A stretch of 64,000 bases of DNA from Candidatus Saccharimonadota bacterium (GTDB lineage: Bacteria; Patescibacteriota; Saccharimonadia; Saccharimonadales; Saccharimonadaceae), in contig JAUCSD010000001.1 in the NCBI GenBank assembly GCA_030445245.1, positions 434,001 to 498,000 on the forward strand, read 5' to 3'. The notes below the pieces were generated by a model. It was not told the origin of the DNA. It made no database searches and worked only from the letters and a program-made list of their open reading frames with translations. Both the position numbers and the translations under genes were made by a program. Shown here piece after piece: positions 32,321 through 40,065 of this stretch. Every line of letters starts with the position of its first letter. The stretch's first letter is position 1.

Positions 32321-33121
32321 CTACACTTTTTTGGAGAAAAAATCTATTAACGCAGGAGCAAGCACGTCAGCCGAAACATCGTGCGATTCGCCCTCTAGTA
32401 TTCGGTGTTCCGCTCCAGGAATCGCATCTGCGACAGCCTTCGACGTTACCTGAATCCAGTTCCAACTTGCTCCACCGTTTATAACAATGGTTGGTGTCTT
32501 GAGCTTGCTCATTTGCTGAGCAGGTATAAGAAAATCACCATTCTTCGTAGCCGAAATAGTTGCATCATATACTACAGTGTGTGCTATCGCTTCCAACCCT
32601 GGCCACATTGGTGACCGTTTCATGCCTGCTGCCATTTCAGCTGGCAGTCCAACCAGTTGGGTCATAAAGAATTCAACCATATCGCCGCGACGATTTGCTG
32701 CCATCATATCCTTCAACTGCTTCACTGCGTCGGTTGGAGGATTACGATCACCGGTATGGTCTGCAATATAGGGCGGTTCGTAGAGTGCTAGTGTTTTGAC
32801 ACCCAAGCCGGCTGCAGTAGCCTCGAACGCTAGCGCCGCACCGGACGAAGTACCGTACAGAAACGCCGACCCACCGGCCTCGGTGATCAGAGCGTCAATG
32901 TCTTCAACTTCGCGCTGGACGGCGTATGGCTGCGTATCATCACTCTCGCCATGGCCACGACGGTCATAGTTATAAACTGTGAAGTGTTTTGCCAGTTGTT
33001 CGGCAAGCGGCAAGAATGAAGCGTGGTCCATGAATGCACCGGCAACCAAAATTACTGCCGGCCCTTGGCCTGTTTTTTCGTAAGCAATACTCGTGCCGTC
33101 TTTGGAAATTACTTTGTACAT
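32321..33121 (-). CDS. Alpha/beta hydrolase, last gene of the ArsR operon
   Basis: A 266-residue hydrolase: oxyanion region VAGAFMDHA, YDRRGHGESDD, nucleophile elbow GTSSGAA, and C-terminal His in EGESHDVSADV. It is a paralogue of the hydrolase at 33695 (shared VYNYDRRG-G-S, G-SSGAALA, ALIDFF end). Strong GAGGAGG 7 nt upstream. Substrate unknown. Co-transcribed with ArsR, AHSA1-like, hydrolase and DHFR-like genes. Confidence 0.88.
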   Translation of the reverse strand: MYKVISKDGTSIAYEKTGQGPAVILVAGAFMDHASFLPLAEQLAKHFTVYNYDRRGHGESDDTQPYAVQREVEDIDALITEAGGSAFLYGTSSGAALAFEATAAGLGVKTLALYEPPYIADHTGDRNPPTDAVKQLKDMMAANRRGDMVEFFMTQLVGLPAEMAAGMKRSPMWPGLEAIAHTVVYDATISATKNGDFLIPAQQMSKLKTPTIVINGGASWNWIQVTSKAVADAIPGAEHRILEGESHDVSADVLAPALIDFFSKKV

Positions 33122-33149
33122 GCTATCCTCCTCTATGTTATGTAACTGA

Positions 33150-33689
33150 TTATTTTTTGACTGGGCTATATGTCAGCACGACAGCACCCGTATCGAATGG
33201 CTTCGCAGACACTAACGTAAACTTAGCGATATCATTGTCTTTGAAAAGCCGCTTACCTTCTCCGAGCACAATCGGACAGACAAAGAGCCTGAGTTCATCG
33301 ACAAGATTATTGTCCAGCAATGTCTTCACAAGTATGCCGCTACCCACTACCAAGATATCTTTCCCCAACTGCTCTTTCAGTTTAGCTACCTCGGCTACGA
33401 TGTTTTCTTTAATCGCATGCGAATTATTCCACATCAGCTCTTCGTCACTTGTTATGACTACGTATTTAGAGAGACTGTTCATGCGATCGGCAAAGTCACC
33501 ATCTCGAGAAGGCCAGCTGTTGGCAAAAACTTCGTAGGTCGCGTGGCCCACTAAGAGCACATCGCTCTCGAAAAGTTCACCTTTCTTAAACTCACCGGTC
33601 ACATCATCCTGAAAGTCAAACGCCCATTTTTCCGGTGCTTCCATAATGCCATCTAGTGTTATGAATTCTGATACGATTAGCTTCCTCAT
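33150..33689 (-). CDS. RibD C-terminal/dihydrofolate-reductase-like protein
   Basis: A 179-residue protein with the RibD_C-type DHFR fold: MRKLIVSEFITLDGIMEAPE, LLVGHATYEVFANSWPS, GKDILVVGSGILVKTLLDNNLVDELRLFVCPIVLGEGKRLF. Such stand-alone proteins use NADPH to reduce small molecules, but the physiological substrate is usually unknown and it need not be a folate enzyme. Start at 33689, 5 nt after the preceding hydrolase; a longer frame runs back through that gene and is not used. Confidence 0.88.
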   Translation of the reverse strand: MRKLIVSEFITLDGIMEAPEKWAFDFQDDVTGEFKKGELFESDVLLVGHATYEVFANSWPSRDGDFADRMNSLSKYVVITSDEELMWNNSHAIKENIVAEVAKLKEQLGKDILVVGSGILVKTLLDNNLVDELRLFVCPIVLGEGKRLFKDNDIAKFTLVSAKPFDTGAVVLTYSPVKK

Positions 33690-33694
33690 ATCAT

Positions 33695-34501
33695 TTAGTC
33701 TCTGAAGAAGTCTATTAGCACGGGTGCAATGACCTTGGCAGATAGTTGTTTGGTGTGACCTAATCCTTTTTTCGACACTAACTTGGCGTTTGGTAGCACC
33801 TTGGCGAGCACCTCTGCTGCGTGGACTAATAGTGGCGGACTTTCCGGGCCCGACATGACAATTGTCGGCATAGTGACCGAGCGCCATAGTTCAGATGGCA
33901 ATGGTTTACCGGATTGGAAACCGTCTACAAGCTGGGCGTCATATGGTAGTGTCTGAGCAACGGCGGTTAATTTTGACCACATACCAGGCATCAGATGCAT
34001 CAGGGGAATTACAAACCCCGGGGCGCCCATAACATCACGCATGAAATACGTAACGGCATCTCCGCGCTTATCTTCAGCAATCAGTTTTGTGACATGCGCT
34101 GTAAAGTCAACTGGTGGTCGTCGGTCACTCGGATCAACTACAAATGGGGGTTCATGTAACGCCAGTTTGGTAATATTTAGACTACTAGCAGCTGCATGCA
34201 GCGCTAGTGCCGCCCCGGAGGATAGCCCCCACACATACGCCGATCCACCGGCAACATCAATAAGCGCTTGAATATCTTCAATCTCACGCTTTATTGCATA
34301 CGGCATCGTGTCGCTGCTGTCACCCCGTCCGCGACGGTCATAGTTGTATACAGTAAAATAGGGTTCGAGTAACATACTAATCTTTACTGTTGCTGGGAAC
34401 TTTCGATAACTGAAGGCTCCAGCTATCAATATAACTGCCGGCCCTTTACCTGCCTTGTCATAAGCTATTTTTGTTCCATCTTTTGAAGTTACTGCTTGCA
34501 T
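33695..34501 (-). CDS. Alpha/beta hydrolase
   Basis: A 268-residue paralogue of the gene at 32321: LIAGAFSYRKF, YDRRGRGDSSD, nucleophile elbow GLSSGAA and His in LGHTKQLSAKV. The acidic member is likely in MSGPESPPL. No signal peptide. Ten nucleotides after the AHSA1-like gene. Confidence 0.87.
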   Translation of the reverse strand: MQAVTSKDGTKIAYDKAGKGPAVILIAGAFSYRKFPATVKISMLLEPYFTVYNYDRRGRGDSSDTMPYAIKREIEDIQALIDVAGGSAYVWGLSSGAALALHAAASSLNITKLALHEPPFVVDPSDRRPPVDFTAHVTKLIAEDKRGDAVTYFMRDVMGAPGFVIPLMHLMPGMWSKLTAVAQTLPYDAQLVDGFQSGKPLPSELWRSVTMPTIVMSGPESPPLLVHAAEVLAKVLPNAKLVSKKGLGHTKQLSAKVIAPVLIDFFRD

Positions 34502-34510
34502 AATTACCCC

Positions 34511-35011
34511 TTATTTATCTTCAATTTTATCTAAAAGCTCACGCAGGTTAGCGAGTGCACTCTGGAAGCCTGGCATAAAGCCCATGTCAACAAGTTGCTG
34601 GCGTTCAGCGACCGATGCTAGTTGGACATGTATGTTGACATGCGTCTCCCTGTTAACGTCATCGAACGTCACCGCGACCTTCTTGGATGGTTTTCCATCG
34701 ATTACGTCGCCTTCCGCCGTACTAAAATAGTCAGTGAAGACGATGCGCTCATTCACTGTAATTTCGTCATAAATCGCTTTAGCCCAGTGCTCCTCGCCGC
34801 CGGAAGTGCGAAGAGAGTATCGCCATTCGCCACCAACTCGGAAGTCAACCGTGCAGCTTGATACCGGACAGTTTTTTGGACCCCACCACTTTCGCAAATG
34901 TTCGGCTTCAGAAAATGTCTGAAAGACCAGTTCCCGAGGCGCGTCAAGCACCAGGCTAAATGAGATTTCTGTATCAGTTTGGACTATATCTATTGCCCTA
35001 CTCAAGTCCAT
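34511..35011 (-). CDS. AHSA1/SRPBCC-family protein
   Basis: A 166-residue SRPBCC (START/Bet v 1-like) protein: SFSLVLDAPRELVFQTFSEAEHLRKWWGP, VDFRVGGEWRYSLRTSGGEEH, and ERQQLVDMGFMPGFQSALANLRELL. AHSA1-like proteins bind hydrophobic ligands and are often encoded next to ArsR-type regulators, as here. Its ATG overlaps the arsR stop (TAATG), so translation is coupled. Confidence 0.9.
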   Translation of the reverse strand: MDLSRAIDIVQTDTEISFSLVLDAPRELVFQTFSEAEHLRKWWGPKNCPVSSCTVDFRVGGEWRYSLRTSGGEEHWAKAIYDEITVNERIVFTDYFSTAEGDVIDGKPSKKVAVTFDDVNRETHVNIHVQLASVAERQQLVDMGFMPGFQSALANLRELLDKIEDK

Positions 35012-35388
35012 TATTTCTCTCCTCTTTTCTTGCTTTGCTCTGCTTGCAAACTAGCCAGGTAGTCTTTCAGGTTGCCTAGGCTTGCCTCCCAAAGTTCTCG
35101 ATAACTGTTCATATAATCTGCCCCTTCTTTTAATGTCGCTGCTTCTAATCGACAGGGTCGCCACTGGGCATTTCGACCACGCGAAATCAAGCCCGCCCGC
35201 TCCAACACCTTTAGGTGCCGTGAGATTGCGGGCATACTCAATGCAAATGGCTTGGCAAGCTCACTAACTGTAGCCTCACCTTTGCTTAAAGATTCCAAAA
35301 TCGCGCGACGGGTAGGATCACCGAGCGCCAAGAATACTTTGCTCAGTGAATCAGCAGTATCGTATTTAACAATTTCGTTAATTAACAT
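35011..35388 (-). CDS. ArsR-family transcriptional regulator
   Basis: A 125-residue winged-helix repressor: ALGDPTRRAILESLSKGEATVSELAKPFALSMPAISRHLKVLERAGLI. Metal-binding Cys pairs are absent, so it is of the SdpR-like non-metal group. Start at 35388: TATTTT is 6 nt upstream and TTGACA is 18 nt further, a leaderless start. The palindrome GTTAATTAAC overlaps codons 1-4 and could be an autoregulatory site. Confidence 0.9.
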   Translation of the reverse strand: MLINEIVKYDTADSLSKVFLALGDPTRRAILESLSKGEATVSELAKPFALSMPAISRHLKVLERAGLISRGRNAQWRPCRLEAATLKEGADYMNSYRELWEASLGNLKDYLASLQAEQSKKRGEK

Positions 35389-35394
35389 ACTTGT

Positions 35395-35424
35395 AAAATA
35401 CACCGTTCGATAACCGGCTGTCAA
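35395..35424 (-). promoter_or_regulatory. Promoter of the arsR-AHSA1-hydrolase operon
   Basis: TTGACA, 18-nt spacer, TATTTT; 6 nt from the ATG at 35388. Confidence 0.7.
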
Positions 35425-35537
35425 GTCTTATCCAATCGCGGTGCACTAACTTCGTTTACGATACACGCCTTGGCTTGTCCATAACAGGTTACAAGGTGAT
35501 TTGATTAGCTACATATATTGGCACTACGCTCACCGTA

Positions 35538-35566
35538 TTGTAGGTATATCTATATTATTTTATAAT
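35538..35566 (+). promoter_or_regulatory. Promoter of small paralogue 3
   Basis: TTGTAG, 17-nt spacer, TATAAT. Confidence 0.7.
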
Positions 35567-35598
35567 TATACCTGTTACCTCAAGTGATGGAGGACGTC

Positions 35599-35919
35599 AT
35601 GGGATTCATCGGCCCCGGAGACCGCTACGCAGAGAACAGCGTCATCTTCCTCGTCGCACTTGACCGGAACGTGTCCTCGGTGAGGCAGGCGGACGACATC
35701 CGGAAGCAAATGGAGACACCGGATCCGCGCGCGCCTCGGCTCGCTCCGCTCTCGTTTGTCTTCATGGCAAACAGACCAGGAGAGACAACGGTGACCTTCT
35801 CAAGATCGCTCAGCGACCGCGAACTGAGGCACGCGCTCAGGCTCATGGCTGAAAAGCTGGTCAGACTTCACTTCTTCGATTCGATGCCCGCACTTCCCGA
35901 TCCTGTCCGCTCGAGGTAG
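35599..35919 (+). CDS. Small protein of unknown function, paralogue pair member 3
   Basis: A 106-residue protein. The ATG at 35599 is preferred over the GTG at 35584 because GGAGG lies 5 nt before it and the same geometry is seen in its paralogue downstream. Shared pattern with that gene: an N-terminal strand (VIFLVALD), a basic helix, LSFVFMANRPGE-TVTFSRSLSD-E, a second helix LMAEKLVRLH and an end -PALPDP/-RIPDP. Overall it looks like a small alpha/beta protein. Own promoter and a 3' hairpin. GC-rich, Arg/Asp-rich codons unlike the neighbours. No family recognised. Confidence 0.7.
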   Translation: MGFIGPGDRYAENSVIFLVALDRNVSSVRQADDIRKQMETPDPRAPRLAPLSFVFMANRPGETTVTFSRSLSDRELRHALRLMAEKLVRLHFFDSMPALPDPVRSR

Positions 35920-35925
35920 CATATA

Positions 35926-35954
35926 CCCTGGTTTCCTTTCGAGTGAAACCGGGG
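35926..35954 (+). terminator. 3' hairpin after small paralogue 3
   Basis: CCCTGGTTTC pairs with GAAACCGGGG (one G-U). No T-tract follows, so termination is uncertain. Confidence 0.45.
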
Positions 35955-36031
35955 TGTGCCTACAATTTCATCAAACAGCAGCTCGACTGTTATTTTTTAT
36001 TATCAAACGAGATACCCGCTAAACAATACGG

Positions 36032-36061
36032 TTGTTTAGAATATGTTGAATGTTTTATAAT
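36032..36061 (+). promoter_or_regulatory. Promoter of small paralogue 4
   Basis: TTGTTT, 18-nt spacer, TATAAT. Confidence 0.65.
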
Positions 36062-36093
36062 CATACGTGCAGACTCAACGAGTGGAGGATGTT

Positions 36094-36411
36094 ATGGCAT
36101 ATGTCCATGGAGGCAAGACCCAGGACGATGGTAGTGTCGCCTTCGAGATTGTACTCGATGTAGCAGTTCCCCGCGCGAAGCTGAGAGAGCTTGAAGAAGT
36201 ACTGAAGAAAGTGACTGTGCGTGGTACTGAACGACTGATGCCAAGGTCGTTCAGTATTCTACGAAACGGTCACGCCTCAGCCGTCTTCGCCGACCCCCTG
36301 AGCAACCATGACTTCAAACAGGCACTCAAAATCCTGACGGCCAGGCTTCGTATTCACGGATACGTACAAAGCACACCAAGAATCCCAGATCCCGCCCACA
36401 CGAAGAAGTGA
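36094..36411 (+). CDS. Small protein of unknown function, paralogue pair member 4
   Basis: A 105-residue paralogue of the gene at 35599. ATG chosen 5 nt after GGAGG; the GTG nine codons earlier lacks such a site. Shared features include DDGSVAFEIVLD, a helix, RSFSILRNGHASAVFADPLS and the end RIPDPAHTKK. Like its partner it is a single-gene unit in a GC-rich island between the ArsR operon and the PfkB operon. Function unknown. Confidence 0.7.
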   Translation: MAYVHGGKTQDDGSVAFEIVLDVAVPRAKLRELEEVLKKVTVRGTERLMPRSFSILRNGHASAVFADPLSNHDFKQALKILTARLRIHGYVQSTPRIPDPAHTKK

Positions 36412-36416
36412 TGCAG

Positions 36417-36443
36417 GCCCTAGTCTCCCTGTGGGGCTAGGGC
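36417..36443 (+). terminator. 3' hairpin after small paralogue 4
   Basis: GCCCTAG / CTAGGGC, 7-bp stem, followed 9 nt later by GTCCTTTTAT. Confidence 0.55.
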
Positions 36444-36490
36444 GAACGTCTTGTCCTTTTATATATCAGTATGGTATTTTCTGGCGTCGC

Positions 36491-37258
36491 CTACTCTTTA
36501 TGAGCTGACTCAAGAATCTTTACTGCCGCTTTATACGCATCCGTCGTCATCACATCTTTGATCTGCTGCATATCTTTTATAGCAACGCTACTTTTCGGCT
36601 GTAGTTTTGGAAAGTTAATCGTCGCAAGGATGGTTGGCTTAGCTAGTTTGTATATACCAGCTATTGCCGTAGAGGCGGTACCAACATCTTTTACGTTACA
36701 GTGGCTATCACCAATCGCCGCGTGCGTTCCACCACCGTCGGGTGTCAGACCAATCGTATAGTTGTAGCCGCCGCCTGGGCTGTCGACAATCGCCTCGACA
36801 AGATAGACAGGCACATCTGCAAGATTTGCAACTGATGTGCCGTTGATGTGGTATGAACTAACCTTTAATCCATCGCCCACGTTACATGTAGTATCCGGCG
36901 CTTTTTCAGATACGGTAAAGGATGCCTGAACGCTTCCGTCATGACTCGTCAATGTCGTCACACTAGCACCAGCCGTCGAGCTCTCGATCTTTTTCGTTTC
37001 ACTGTTCCAGTCTTTTGGGTAATCAAGGCTATAGATATCACTATCGAACGCAACTCGGGTTGTTAGAGGCTTAACATCAACCGACGTATTCGTCTCAACG
37101 ACCACTTGCTTCTTAGCGATAAAATTCTGGTAAAACACCGTACCAAGCGCTGCCATGAGCGCCACAAACAAGACGACAATAATGACCACGTGCAGGCTTC
37201 CCGCCTGCACGTTCTGTCGTTCTGTAAATCGCCTATCCACGTCCTGCTCGCTTCTCAC
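36491..37258 (-). CDS. Single-span anchored extracytoplasmic protein
   Basis: A 255-residue protein. N-terminal 20 residues are charged, one span follows (VVIIVVLFVALMAALGTVFYQNF), then a beta-rich outer domain with SLDYPKDWNSETKK, reminiscent of PsbP/LpqN-like surface domains, and two Cys (TTCNVGD, SHCNVKD) that may form a disulfide. Its GTG start overlaps the preceding LOG-like gene by 26 nt. No function is assignable. Confidence 0.7.
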   Translation of the reverse strand: MRSEQDVDRRFTERQNVQAGSLHVVIIVVLFVALMAALGTVFYQNFIAKKQVVVETNTSVDVKPLTTRVAFDSDIYSLDYPKDWNSETKKIESSTAGASVTTLTSHDGSVQASFTVSEKAPDTTCNVGDGLKVSSYHINGTSVANLADVPVYLVEAIVDSPGGGYNYTIGLTPDGGGTHAAIGDSHCNVKDVGTASTAIAGIYKLAKPTILATINFPKLQPKSSVAIKDMQQIKDVMTTDAYKAAVKILESAHKE

Positions 37259-37841
37259 TCACCTGACTATCGGTGCCGTCATGGATAAAGTCAGCGTACT
37301 TAACATCAAGTGCATCAATAACTTTTTTTACTAATCTGACCGGGTCGTTATCGTAAATGATGTCTTTGCTACCAGGCGCTTCAATGTGTTCAATAAGCGT
37401 TGGAACATAATCAGCGAGTCCACCGCTTCCTAAAAGGATGCCGCATACCTTTCGGCTTTCGAGTGCCGTTGAAAGTTCATGGAGACTGCCCATTCGTCCA
37501 CCCACTGTGATAACCGCATCGCTGCTACGCACAAGGTGAACATCACGTCCAACGTATTCCATACCAGTGAAGTTGATATAGTCGAACTCTTTGGTTGGAA
37601 GACGATAGGTAGCGACATGCTCACGAAATGAGGTGGCCGGCGAAAAGCCAACCGATACGCCATGCGCACCCTCAACAGCCATGAACCCCATTGCTGCGTA
37701 GTGAGGCAATCCAACAGTAGCACCAGTAAGAAGTGTCTTACCCTGCTGAGCAATTGCCTGACCAAGCTCATATGCTAACTGGTGTGACGCACCGACCGTC
37801 CCACCACTAGCTGCGCCTGACACACAGATCTGATACCTCAT
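37233..37841 (-). CDS. LOG/SLOG-superfamily Rossmann protein
   Basis: A 202-residue protein with a Rossmann start (ICVSGAASGGTVGA), LLTGATVGLPHYAAMG, and the PGGxGT-like position replaced by VGGRMGSLHELSTAL. The family includes cytokinin-activating LOG phosphoribohydrolases and SLOG nucleotide sensors; the altered PGG motif argues against standard LOG activity. It starts 1 nt after the PfkB fusion gene, so both are translated together. Confidence 0.75.
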   Translation of the reverse strand: MRYQICVSGAASGGTVGASHQLAYELGQAIAQQGKTLLTGATVGLPHYAAMGFMAVEGAHGVSVGFSPATSFREHVATYRLPTKEFDYINFTGMEYVGRDVHLVRSSDAVITVGGRMGSLHELSTALESRKVCGILLGSGGLADYVPTLIEHIEAPGSKDIIYDNDPVRLVKKVIDALDVKYADFIHDGTDSQVSEKRAGRG

Positions 37842-37842
37842 G

Positions 37843-39327
37843 TTATGCTAAATCCTCTGCATGATATGATTCTGGGGCATCTTGTAAAAATGCTTCTATT
37901 TTTTCTTTTGAAAGTAAGCCACCTTGAGCACCTAAATTCTGAACAACATTCATACTGTTAATTGGTGCCCAACGAAGTGCCGTTTCAAGTGACTCACCAA
38001 GAGCAAGTGTAGCAACGATCGTTGAAGCAAATGCATCACCGGCACCGGTACGGTCTACGGGTGGACCTGGATCTGGATAATTTGGCATCTTAATCAGCTT
38101 GCCTTCGCCTGAGGCGTAGGCACCGTCAGGACCATCGGTAATAACGGCAATCTTTGGCCCAAGCGCATGGAGTCCGTCTGCAAGCTCCTTGATAGAGTCA
38201 TAGCTCTTCCCGGTAACAAGAACAGCTTCTTCGCGGTTCATAACCACGATCTCAGCTCGAGCGTAGAGGCGCTGTAGTTTTTCTGGGCCCCAATCAAACT
38301 GGAATGTACCAGGTTGGAATGCGAACTTCACTTCAGGATGAACTTCAAGATAGGTCATGAGGTCTTCATGGAGCTGCCACGATTTGTCGCTGATGAGTGA
38401 AAGATAAATCCAATCAGGAACAGTTGTAGGTTCTTGCCATTTATAATCGTAATCTTCATCCTTTACGAGGATCGTGCGATCCGCACCATAACGAAGCACA
38501 TAATAATAGTTCGACTTCATATCAGGGGCGACAAAGGTAAGACTGGTATCAATACCTTCTTTATGAAGACTAGCGAGTGAATTCTTACCAGGGAGGTCAT
38601 CACCAAGAAATGACATGAGGCTTGAATTAAGGCCAAGACGGCTAAAGGCCACTGCAGCATTCGGTGATGGGCCAACACCTTCAACGATATCAACACGATC
38701 ATACGGTGGCTTTGATCCAAATTCCATACTGAGTCGTTTGCTACCATCAGGATCAACGTCAATGCGTGCCTTGTCTTCACGTAGTTTGATGAATGCGTCT
38801 GTAAAAATATCGCCAATGCTCAGAATTTTCGGCTTGTCCATTGTTTCTTCCTTATCTACGTTTATATGTTCACCCTCGCACCTGTGAAGGCCGGCGTCCG
38901 TGGCGAACTGCGCCACTACTTTTTCATCCGTCCGTTCATGTTGGACGTAGCGGTCAACCAGTTCACGTTGCAGCGCACACTTCATATTCTCTGTCGTGTG
39001 CTCACCGTACGTCTTATTGAGGTTTTCTCGGATGTCAGCCAGGTTAAATGATACGACGATACCACCCATGAACAAACCGACGTATGCCGTCTCGCTAAAT
39101 AGGCCCTCATCGTTTACATGTGCTTTGAGGGCATTATAGAGTTCAAGACCAGTGGTATCTGCCGGATCAAGTCCAATGTGACGCATCGTATTATGAGCCT
39201 CAATCAGAATATCGCCGATTAGTCTTGCATCCAGTCCCGAATGCCCGGAAGCTCGCTCAAGATTCTGGAGCGCTATTCCAAAAAATGGTTCTTGCGCGCC
39301 AAGTAAATCACGTAAAAATTTAGCCAC
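37843..39327 (-). CDS. PfkB-family sugar kinase with extra N-terminal helical domain
   Basis: A 494-residue fusion. Residues 1-160 form an unrecognised helical domain (ERASGHSGLDARLIGDI, MRHIGLDPADTTGLELYNALK). From 163 (MDKPKILSIGDIFTD) a complete PfkB kinase follows, with GPSPNAAVAFSRLG and the catalytic PPVDRTGAGDAFAST motif. AAGGAAG lies about 8 nt before M163 (38841), so a second, kinase-only product may be made. The full start is GTG at 39327, 7 nt after AAGGA. The kinase is a relative of the PfkB gene at 40062. Sugar specificity unknown. Confidence 0.88.
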   Translation of the reverse strand: MAKFLRDLLGAQEPFFGIALQNLERASGHSGLDARLIGDILIEAHNTMRHIGLDPADTTGLELYNALKAHVNDEGLFSETAYVGLFMGGIVVSFNLADIRENLNKTYGEHTTENMKCALQRELVDRYVQHERTDEKVVAQFATDAGLHRCEGEHINVDKEETMDKPKILSIGDIFTDAFIKLREDKARIDVDPDGSKRLSMEFGSKPPYDRVDIVEGVGPSPNAAVAFSRLGLNSSLMSFLGDDLPGKNSLASLHKEGIDTSLTFVAPDMKSNYYYVLRYGADRTILVKDEDYDYKWQEPTTVPDWIYLSLISDKSWQLHEDLMTYLEVHPEVKFAFQPGTFQFDWGPEKLQRLYARAEIVVMNREEAVLVTGKSYDSIKELADGLHALGPKIAVITDGPDGAYASGEGKLIKMPNYPDPGPPVDRTGAGDAFASTIVATLALGESLETALRWAPINSMNVVQNLGAQGGLLSKEKIEAFLQDAPESYHAEDLA

Positions 39328-39372
39328 TTGTGTTCCTTTTCTATTCTTTAGGCTAGTATATCATGATTATGC

Positions 39373-39401
39373 TTGTACCGGCCACTGTTGACTCCTATAC
39401 T
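39373..39401 (+). promoter_or_regulatory. Promoter of the CDP-alcohol phosphatidyltransferase-like gene
   Basis: TTGTAC, 17-nt spacer, TATACT, 7 nt from the ATG at 39409 (leaderless geometry). Confidence 0.7.
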
Positions 39402-39408
39402 TAGCAGC

Positions 39409-40065
39409 ATGTCTCTAGCTGAACAGCTGCCACTTATAACCTCAATCGAAGAAACAGTCGACGACTGGGATAAGCTTGCAACTAAGCAGAGGATAGGCGC
39501 TATTGCGGCACTTACTATTACCGTTTCTCGGCCGATTCTTCGTGCACTTCATGAGGCTGAGCGGAGCGGTCGTCAAGATACGACTGCAGTTGATCTCATC
39601 AAAGAAATCGGTCTTGATATAAGCGACAAAGCCGATGGCATGACAGCACGAGCTACCGGAGGCGTCACCGAATTAGGCAAAGAACTCGACCCGCTGATGG
39701 ATAAGATTGATTTTTTCATTCAGGAAGCCGCTCAGAATCGCCGGGGTGCATTGCCTCTTGGCCATCTCGCCGTACGGCTTGCCCGCGACATCATCGTTAC
39801 GCTCGTCAGGTCACACGTGAACGCGATGACTCAAGGTGAAGTTGATATTAGTGCCGGCTGGCAAGGTAAAGCAAGCACCGCAATACGCCTCGCGTCTTTG
39901 CGTATAACCGGTCTTCCTATCGAACGTGATCATCCCAAACTACGAAAAGCTCACCAAGCAATAGCGACCACGGCTGTGGTCGCTTCGGGGGTTAAAAATG
40001 TCGTCAATCTACTCAATGCTAAGAGTGAGTATCTCGATAATAAATCGATAGAGCTCGAGCCTTAA
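39409..40065 (+). CDS. CDP-alcohol phosphatidyltransferase-like protein
   Basis: A 218-residue protein with an exact CDP-OH-P signature: D-G-x2-A-R-x8-G-x3-D-x3-D (DGMTARATGGVTELGKELDPLMDK, residues about 81-104). Family members join CDP-diacylglycerol or similar to an alcohol in phospholipid synthesis. Oddly, the usual six clear membrane helices are missing: hydrophobic stretches (IGAIAALTITVSR, AIATTAVVASG) are short and interrupted by charges. It may be a peripheral or degenerate version. Overlaps the 3' end of the convergent pfkB by 4 nt. Confidence 0.78.
   Translation: MSLAEQLPLITSIEETVDDWDKLATKQRIGAIAALTITVSRPILRALHEAERSGRQDTTAVDLIKEIGLDISDKADGMTARATGGVTELGKELDPLMDKIDFFIQEAAQNRRGALPLGHLAVRLARDIIVTLVRSHVNAMTQGEVDISAGWQGKASTAIRLASLRITGLPIERDHPKLRKAHQAIATTAVVASGVKNVVNLLNAKSEYLDNKSIELEP

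Noticed and set aside
33690-33887. N-terminal extension of the DHFR-like gene to 33887
   Set aside because: It lies fully inside the preceding hydrolase in another frame; family proteins begin at the MRKLIVSEF motif.
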